Shown here: positions 61,951 to 64,000 of the stretch, piece by piece | Numbering within the stretch: the stretch's first letter is position 1 | How the letters are laid out: the number at the start of each line of letters is the position of its first letter | Assembly: GCA_009617715.1 (NCBI GenBank) | Contig: VTFK01000340.1 | Span: 62,001 to 126,000 of the forward strand | DNA length: 64,000 bases | Source: Plectrocnemia conspersa | Taxonomy: Eukaryota; Arthropoda; Insecta; Trichoptera; Polycentropodidae | Direction of reading: 5' to 3' | Notes under the pieces: model-generated | Database searches by the model: none | The model's input: only the letters and a program-made list of their open reading frames with translations | What the model was told of the DNA's origin: nothing | Made by a program: the position numbers and the translations under genes

Positions 61951-62055
61951 AAATAGTGCCATTTTTAAATAAGATTGTGAAAAAATAATTGCATCGTAAA
62001 TTTTTCAGAAAAGTTAGAAACCTAATGGAAACTATGATAGTTATCGTGTCCATAA
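61951..62055 (+). repeat. Intronic repeat X, copy 4 (internally shortened)
   Basis: Opens AAATAGTGCCATTTTTAAAT, has a diverged middle, and ends GATAGTTATCGTGTCCATAA. It is shorter than the other copies because the GAGATATTTACAA block is lost. Confidence 0.5.
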
Positions 62056-62059
62056 ATCT

Positions 62060-62979
62060 TATATCCCATTTATTTATATATGCAGGTGGCCACATATCAC
62101 TTACCCATTTAAACAAGTAATAACATTTTGTATTTTTATTAATATTACTTTTTATCTCTTACATGATATTTTACATATCGTGAAGTTTTTTACTTATACA
62201 TAAAAAAATAATATCTTGTAAATAACCTTCATTTTATTTTCACAAATAAAAGCTCTATTAATAACACTTCAACCAAATGTAAAATACTTGACTATATCGC
62301 TCGGATTTTCTCCGGTATATTGTTCCTCAGCTCAATAGAAGATAGCGGATTATTAAAAAACACTCGCTCTTTTAAATATCCCAGAAAAAAATCTGGAGCC
62401 GTAAAAGCAGAGGAACGCTCTGAAGAATTTCTGTAAATCCAAAAATTATTCTATTGTTTCTGGAAACGTTGATTTTGAAGGATAACTTCTTAGATGAAAA
62501 CTATGTATGTATATTTTTCACAAAAAAACGATTGAGCGCTGTCTTTCCAAACTTATATTTTTACAATCTGAGAAAAAAATATAACCCTGAAAAAGTTATT
62601 TAGTTTTTAAATTGTAAAGTGACTTTTAGCCCATTATATATATATGTATATGTACAAGGTTTACGATCTTTACGTCAACTCATAAAATTCAGGAGGATTC
62701 GAATTAAATACTTAACGATTCCTATTTAACATATTCATAACTTTTAATATTTTCTAGATCTAGAACATAGGTCTTCAACCTTTCTCAAGTTTTAGAATCC
62801 TTCTAGTTTATAATATTCTTCAAGGAAAGCTAAAATTAGATAACAATTTAAGACATTATTTCTCGAACTCTGGTTTTCTACTCAAGTTCAACATAAACAT
62901 TATTTTATTTATCACGAACAACCGTAGGGTTAGACTACCTCCGGAAAAAATATCGCATACCATTCTTTGAGAAACTTTG
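62060..62979. other. Putative intronic AT-rich sequence
   Basis: No exon, RNA gene or clear repeat could be supported. A few GC-richer words occur around 62290-62420 without an extended open frame. Confidence 0.5.
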
Positions 62980-62987
62980 GTTTAGAG

Positions 62988-63251
62988 GCTAACATTGGCC
63001 AACCCGCGGCCCGCGGGCCGCATTCGGCCCGCCTTGAACATTTTTCCAGCCCGCGAGATTCATCACACTTTTACAAAATATATTTATTCTATAATCGCCA
63101 ATACACAATTTTTGATAGACAATTTTTCACACAAAAAATGTTTATAGTGTATCTAAATCTAATATGGGGATATATAATTTTATATATGGCCCGCGGAGTT
63201 ATGGTGCATTTCCAAAATGGTCCGCAAGATCATTTAGGTTGGCCACCCCTG
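62988..63251. mobile_element. hAT-type non-autonomous element
   Basis: The right end, inverted, reads CAGGGGTGGCCAACC, a textbook hAT terminus. The left end has the diverged TTGGCCAACCCGCGGCCC. Both arms share GGCCCGC-type words. The flanks are GTTTAGAG (62980-62987) and ATTTAGAG (63252-63259), an 8-bp duplication with one mismatch. The body is AT-rich with no transposase. Confidence 0.85.
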
Positions 63252-63259
63252 ATTTAGAG

Positions 63260-64000
63260 AGTGAAAAGGAAAAAATACGAAATAATACTTTATTTTCTAT
63301 GAATCACGTAAATACAAAACGAAGTAATACACACAAATATAAGGGCAAAATAATAAAAAAAATACAAAGGAACACATGAAAATGAATATAAAGAAATCAT
63401 TAATGACTAGACTGGGCCTGTTTTTTTTTATAGCAAAGCATGTTTAAATCTATCCGGAGTAATTGTTGATATTTGCAAACGATTCTCATCTGCATCTAAG
63501 TCACCTCTGGTCGAGGTGGAAACATAGTACGTAATTTGAACGTATTTACGTTTAAGCTTTTCTTTTAATTAATAATAACGTGATATACAAAACCGAGTAG
63601 CTATATTATTATTCTGTATTGTGAAGAATGTTTTTCTCGAATATTTCAAATGACGCATTTTAAAGGTAAACTTATTTTGAATTATTGAGAAAATGTTTAA
63701 TTTAATTTAAAAAAATATAGCACAATGAATATCTTTCAAAAATAATATTCATTCTATTCAGATTTCAATTAGTGTCAACAATAACTGTACAAAACATTAT
63801 ATAATCGTTTATACAAATTTAATTCTTTATTAAAATTCAATTGGTTTACAAAGGTACTGCTTGTTATTGAATTATTGTGCTATCAATTATAATTTGAACG
63901 TGATATTTTAGTATTAATTTATTGCAATATATGATATGACTAATATTTGACGTTTGCAAAAAATTATCAAGATAATTGAACTGATAAAAATACACGAATC
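63260..64000. other. AT-rich sequence to the window edge
   Basis: No exon is supported. If the 58.5-kb gene continues to the right, this is intron. Confidence 0.45.

Overview
This window is AT-rich eukaryotic nuclear DNA and is almost certainly from an insect. The evidence is GT-AG introns, single-copy animal genes (a LIN9-type MuvB subunit and nucleoporin Nup50), a secreted Ly6-type three-finger protein with a GPI-type tail, and a repeat load of degenerate mariner/IS630 transposases, Jockey- and RTE-like reverse transcriptase relics, hAT-type MITEs and tRNA-like SINEs. The insect order cannot be fixed from sequence alone. There are no bacterial operons, CRISPR arrays or rRNA genes, and I found no convincing functional tRNA.

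Positions 1-39,600 form a gene desert or part of a very large intron. I could not assemble a protein-coding gene there. It holds mobile-element relics, two tRNA-like SINE families, a direct duplication of about 0.5 kb (22.57-23.74 kb), a TTTTTAACAT minisatellite and several islands of higher GC and complexity (about 3.2-3.5, 4.75-5.1, 9.54-9.99, 13.1-13.5, 15.2-15.6, 16.8-17.5, 21.8-22.2, 26.3-26.9 and 37.1-37.5 kb). These islands look like candidate regulatory elements or distant first exons.

Positions 39,600-44,900 hold two convergent small genes for secretory-pathway proteins. One is a four-exon plus-strand gene for an unrecognised secreted protein of about 254 aa, with all introns in phase 1. 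The other is a three-exon minus-strand Ly6/uPAR-like gene of 144 aa whose first intron carries LINE and mariner relics.

Positions 47,500-58,900 are the housekeeping part. A GC-rich promoter leads into LIN9 (plus strand; a 19-nt first coding exon, a 3.7-kb intron with a dead mariner, then one 1.7-kb exon). LIN9 converges on Nup50 (minus strand, two exons, 549 aa), which carries an unusual array of about seven FGDL-containing 14-residue repeats. A second GC-rich promoter at 58.3 kb starts a plus-strand gene of unknown identity. Only its first three small coding exons (59 aa) are visible; it probably runs past the right edge, and its putative large intron holds a second copy of the same mariner, a hAT MITE and a four-copy repeat that I do not recognise.

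Functionally, LIN9 (cell-cycle transcription, DREAM/MuvB) and Nup50 (nuclear import, importin-alpha and Ran binding) are ubiquitous nuclear proteins. The two small genes at 40-45 kb are likely cell-surface or extracellular and under tissue-specific control. All splice models were read by eye and need transcript support.
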